Origin: Vibrio chagasii
GTDB taxonomy: Bacteria; Pseudomonadota; Gammaproteobacteria; Enterobacterales; Vibrionaceae
Assembly (NCBI GenBank): GCA_041879415.1
Contig: CP090852.1
Span: 682,001 to 746,000 of the forward strand
Reading direction: 5' to 3'
DNA length: 64,000 nucleotides
Position 1 is the stretch's first letter; each line of letters opens with the position of its first letter. A program made the translations under genes and the position numbers. The notes beneath the pieces were generated by a model. It saw nothing but the letters and a program-made list of their open reading frames with translations. It was not told where the DNA came from and did no database searches. Shown here piece after piece: positions 61,293-64,000 of this stretch.

Positions 61293-61307
61293 TGTCATAA
61301 TATGACG
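61293..61307. promoter_or_regulatory. Zur-like dyad upstream of M23 peptidase
   Basis: TGTCATAATATGACG contains the palindrome GTCATA-A-TATGAC and differs at three positions from a TGTTATAATATAACA Zur-type core. It is about 70 bp before the start codon. Some Vibrio and E. coli M23 genes are Zur-controlled, but this match is only suggestive. Confidence 0.3.
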
Positions 61308-61396
61308 CGAATCTTACTGGATATCGCTAAGTCATTGAGTTGCCGAGGCTGAAACAAGGCACTCCATCGAATAAAATTAACCGCTAAATTTGAAAA

Positions 61397-61427
61397 TAAA
61401 AAAGCAGAAACGGCTAGTCTCTGCTTT
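61397..61427 (-). terminator. Terminator of the CBM48 gene
   Basis: AAAGCAGA (61401-61408) pairs with TCTGCTTT (61420-61427), followed on the minus strand by a T-rich run. Confidence 0.65.
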
Positions 61428-61567
61428 ATATTGATTTACGTTATTCCGTTTCGATTAATTAATAAGCGAAGCGAATTAGTGAGTAATTTCATCAAGCCTC
61501 GGAGTGGGCTTGGAGTAACTCAACCAACTCACGTTTGGAAAAAAGTGCTTAGTTTCTTGAGCAGCGA

Positions 61568-61867
61568 TTAAGCGCTTACCGTTGATACCAAGCAGTTATC
61601 TTCACCAAACTCATTAGGGATGTAACGATCGGCATTAGCATCGTTTACCCATTGCTGATCGTCAACAAGGTAACGGAATTGAAACTCACCATCTTTAGGC
61701 AGGCGAGTTTTAAACTTATATACTTTCCCTTTTGCCAACTTTTTCATTGGCGTCGCTTTCCAATCAAGGAAATCAGCAACGATAGACACAGAATTCGCTT
61801 CTTGAGCTTCTAGCTCAAAAGTCACTTCAACTTCATCTTTCGTTTTAAAAAAACGTTTATTAATCAT
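61568..61867 (-). CDS. Free-standing CBM48/isoamylase N-domain protein
   Basis: A 99-aa protein that is a single CBM48 (AMPK glycogen-binding-like) beta-sandwich: VEVTFELEAQEANSVSIVAD, WKATPMKKLAKGKVYKFKT and QFRYLVDDQQWVNDANADRY. In larger proteins this domain binds glycogen or starch and precedes a catalytic barrel, which is absent here. I start at the ATG at 61867 with GGAGC upstream; the TTG at 61873 is less likely. It is possibly a glycogen-associated regulator; the function is unproven. Confidence 0.88.
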   Translation of the reverse strand: MINKRFFKTKDEVEVTFELEAQEANSVSIVADFLDWKATPMKKLAKGKVYKFKTRLPKDGEFQFRYLVDDQQWVNDANADRYIPNEFGEDNCLVSTVSA

Positions 61868-61990
61868 TAGCAAGCTCCATTTGTAAAGTAAGCAGACACA
61901 AGGCTACGAGTGTCTAAATTTCATTCATCTACGTAAGATAATATGTAATTTGGCTCACATAAACAACAGATCCTTACACTAACAAAAACG

Positions 61991-62644
61991 TTATTGCTTA
62001 CCAATTGATTGCGTATCAAAAGAAAAGCTCATTAACACCTTTTCAGAAGGTGCTTCTGCAAATGATTGTTCCGCAGAATGCTGAGTAAAGCCGATAAAAC
62101 CTTCCCCACTTTGTTTGTCTTTTGATTGAGTGCCCTCCTGTTTAGCGACCTCTAAGGTTTGGATCTGAACACGATCACCGAGGAAGAGTTGATCCACTAG
62201 CACCACACGGCTGCGCTGTTGGTCATGCTTGAACAAGCCTAGATAATAAAAGACACCGCTACCTTGGTTAGACACCGACATTGGCGCGACATAAAAGTGA
62301 GTTTCTCCCAATTTGACAGCGAACAGCTTTTGAGTATCAACGGTTACCACTCCGCGCTCCACGCCTGAATCGTAACGTCCAGAAGCCAGCGATTGCGGCT
62401 CATCTACTTCATTAATAAAAGCGTAAGCATTCGTTTCAGGTACTTTGATTGTCCATGGGTTAGTTGTCTTCAAGTCAAACACAGTTTCCACAACCGAGTC
62501 GTAACTGACCTGAGAAGAAGGGAACTTCGCCAAGATTTCTTCATCACTTAAGCTGAAGCGGTAAACCCCCGCTGCGATGACAACCACCAACATCACAATG
62601 GGAATGAGTAAAATCAGGGGAATCGGTAAGATTTTCTTTTTCAT
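61991..62644 (-). CDS. Membrane-anchored periplasmic protein, unknown function
   Basis: A 217-aa protein with one N-terminal helix (about 5-28) and a beta-rich external domain with YAFINEVDEPQSLASGRYDSGV and FYVAPMSVSNQGSGVFYYLG. I do not recognise the family and see no catalytic motif. It is divergent from the GFA-family gene. The ATG at 62644 follows an A-rich region without a strong ribosome site. Confidence 0.7.
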   Translation of the reverse strand: MKKKILPIPLILLIPIVMLVVVIAAGVYRFSLSDEEILAKFPSSQVSYDSVVETVFDLKTTNPWTIKVPETNAYAFINEVDEPQSLASGRYDSGVERGVVTVDTQKLFAVKLGETHFYVAPMSVSNQGSGVFYYLGLFKHDQQRSRVVLVDQLFLGDRVQIQTLEVAKQEGTQSKDKQSGEGFIGFTQHSAEQSFAEAPSEKVLMSFSFDTQSIGKQ

Positions 62645-62739
62645 GAGCCATTTTATTCTTTTGTTTTCATCCTGTTGTGCAGACCATAAAGGGCTTTAGT
62701 ATAATTATCAATACAGGGCTAATCAGAACTGGAGCACGG

Positions 62740-63159
62740 ATGGATATCAATCATAGTAAAGATAAAAATATCAGAAGTTGCGAATGTCGCTGCGGTGCAG
62801 TCAATCTCGTGTGTAGAGGGGAGCCTCAACGAACCTCTGTCTGCCATTGCTATGAATGCCAAAAACGCACCGGCAGTGTGTTTGGTGTACAAGCTCGATT
62901 CCTAACGGAACAAATTTCTCTGAGTGGAGAGGTAACCTCATTTTCGCGCATTAGCGATACAGGCAATGAAGTCACTTATCAATTCTGCCCAAAGTGTGGC
63001 ACCACCATGCTGCTACAATCCGTCGCAGCCTCGGATTTTTGCATCATCCCGCTTGGGTTGTTTAAAGAACAAGATTTCCCGCTTCCGAGCTTTTCAGTCT
63101 ACGAAGAGCGCAAACATGGTTGGGTCAAATTTGACCATCAAATGAGTCACTATAATTAG
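62740..63159 (+). CDS. GFA/CENP-V family zinc protein
   Basis: A 139-aa member of the glutathione-dependent formaldehyde-activating family, with a zinc-binding fold. The Cys ligands are visible: CECRCGAVNLVC, VCHCYECQKRTGS and FCPKCGT. Many family members have no proven formaldehyde activity. I choose the ATG at 62740, preceded by GGAG, over a start at 62677 that adds 21 residues foreign to the family. Confidence 0.88.
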   Translation: MDINHSKDKNIRSCECRCGAVNLVCRGEPQRTSVCHCYECQKRTGSVFGVQARFLTEQISLSGEVTSFSRISDTGNEVTYQFCPKCGTTMLLQSVAASDFCIIPLGLFKEQDFPLPSFSVYEERKHGWVKFDHQMSHYN

Positions 63160-63312
63160 TGTCCTCGATCCCCCCCAAGTATTGTGACAATGCTTGTCGG
63201 AAAACAAACTGCAATACTGTTGCCTAAGATCAATTATCGATGCTCTACAACGCTAGCGAAACTTTTTGCTAGCGTTATAATCTGCCCCTCTTTTTAACCC
63301 AGGGTGAACCAC

Positions 63313-63987
63313 ATGATTTCTAAGCTACCTCGCTGGGTTGAATACGGCGCTCTCCTGCTAGCAGGCCTTGCTGGCAGCGTAAATGCTATTGGTCTACTTG
63401 GTTTCCAACACCAGGCGATCTCACACATTTCAGGCACTGTCTCTTTGCTAGGGAGTAGCTTACTTACGCCTACCTCCGCTTCTTTGCACCTACTACTCGT
63501 TATCATGAGCTTTATGTTGGGCGCGGCTTTTAGTGGTTTTTTCATCGAAAACCAAGCACTGAAGCTAGGGCGCCGATACGGCGTTGCTCTTTGTATAGAA
63601 GGTGGGTTGCTGTTCCTAGCACTTTGGGCACTTCTACAAGGTTACACCTCAGGCCAATATTTTGCTTCGGCAGCTTGTGGCTTGCAGAACGCAATGATCA
63701 CCACCTACAGCGGCGCCATTATCCGTACCACTCACATGAGTGGCATCATCACGGATCTAGGAATCATGATTGGTGCACGCCTAAAAGGTACCCCCTTTGA
63801 TCGCCGAAAAGCAAAGTTGCTCATGTTCATTGTCGTAGGCTTTCTATTTGGTGGCTTAACGGGCGCATGCTTGTTCCAACGTTTTGAGATTTTGGCTCTC
63901 GCTTTCCCTGCCTCTTTCGCCTTTATTATTGCGTTTAGCTACTGGCTCTATTTGACGTATCGAACAGACACTCCAGCCAATTTATAA
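63313..63987 (+). CDS. DUF1275 (YoaK-like) membrane protein
   Basis: A 224-aa inner-membrane protein with about six helices, recognised by the start WVEYGALLLAGLAGSVNAIG and the core GLQNAMITTYSGAIIRTTHM-SGIITDLG (split here), a DUF1275 hallmark. The function of the family is unknown. I start at the ATG at 63313 after an AGGGTGA site; the GTG at 63304 is also in frame. Confidence 0.88.
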   Translation: MISKLPRWVEYGALLLAGLAGSVNAIGLLGFQHQAISHISGTVSLLGSSLLTPTSASLHLLLVIMSFMLGAAFSGFFIENQALKLGRRYGVALCIEGGLLFLALWALLQGYTSGQYFASAACGLQNAMITTYSGAIIRTTHMSGIITDLGIMIGARLKGTPFDRRKAKLLMFIVVGFLFGGLTGACLFQRFEILALAFPASFAFIIAFSYWLYLTYRTDTPANL

Positions 63988-64000
63988 AAAACTGGCAATA

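Larger units (their letters stand above)
61224..61567. other. Intergenic region between M23 peptidase and CBM48 genes
   Basis: About 345 bp. The left part carries the promoter of the M23 gene with a Zur-like dyad at 61293-61307; the right part holds the terminator of the CBM48 gene near 61401-61427. No further open frame with a ribosome site was seen. Confidence 0.6.

Noticed and set aside
1..64000. CRISPR arrays, integron attC sites, tRNA or rRNA genes, prophage or insertion sequences
   Set aside because: No regularly spaced direct repeats, no cloverleaf or rRNA-like sequence, and no transposase, integrase or phage gene was recognised by eye. Short or divergent elements could still be missed.

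Overview
The window looks like a stretch of a Vibrio chromosome, most likely from the Splendidus clade. Base composition is moderate, and the gene families are typical of Vibrio: two small-barrel porins, an Scs thiol-redox cluster, a Bap/Lap-type giant adhesin with its own type I secretion system, and a ShyA/MepM-type M23 endopeptidase beside a GGDEF-EAL protein. From memory, that last pairing and dbpA lie on chromosome II of V. cholerae, so I suspect the secondary chromosome. I cannot test this here. No rRNA, tRNA, CRISPR array, prophage or insertion sequence was seen.

Layout. 1-3.5 kb: RND multidrug efflux pump (permease cut by the left edge, plus its lipoprotein adaptor). 3.7-12.2 kb: housekeeping genes (dCMP-deaminase-like protein, small MscS channel, DM13 protein, peptidase T, a 47-aa protein whose ribosome site sits in a hairpin, Tas-like reductase, SpoU methyltransferase, a pair of REP-like repeats, ferredoxin FdxA, a large FAD oxidoreductase). 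12.3-21.0 kb: BluB, RhlE-type helicase, PPC-domain protein, exonuclease, DUF6279 lipoprotein, a 57-aa protein, DbpA, an orphan prepilin, YdhF-like reductase and an unknown exported protein.

21.1-36.8 kb is the main accessory feature: a six-gene minus-strand operon of about 15.6 kb. In transcription order it encodes a 3059-residue repeat adhesin, a LapB-type ABC exporter, a HlyD-type adaptor, a TolC-type outer-membrane channel, an OmpA-type lipoprotein with a calcium-binding-like segment, and a PstS-like periplasmic protein whose phosphate site looks degenerate. Start/stop overlaps and a strong terminator at 21096-21120 support one transcription unit. The last two genes are not part of the textbook Lap export machine, and no LapD/LapG genes or obvious LapG cleavage motif were seen.

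37-46 kb: M3 peptidase, small conserved protein, porin, DUF3187 barrel protein divergent from a LuxR-type regulator, a long RecX, a large MscS channel. 46.2-50.2 kb: Scs-type periplasmic disulfide cluster (small membrane protein, ScsB, ScsD, ScsC), followed by an orphan structured RNA with its own terminator (about 50400-50505). 50.5-64 kb: AstE/AspA-type zinc hydrolase, porin, EamA transporter, a two-domain thioredoxin/glutaredoxin, a 44-aa basic protein, Bcr/CflA transporter with divergent LysR regulator, GGDEF-EAL protein, M23 endopeptidase, free-standing CBM48 protein, GFA-family protein and a DUF1275 membrane protein.

The most interesting leads are the adhesin operon with its two extra periplasmic partners, the candidate small RNA at 50.4 kb, and the hairpin that hides the ribosome site of the 47-aa gene.
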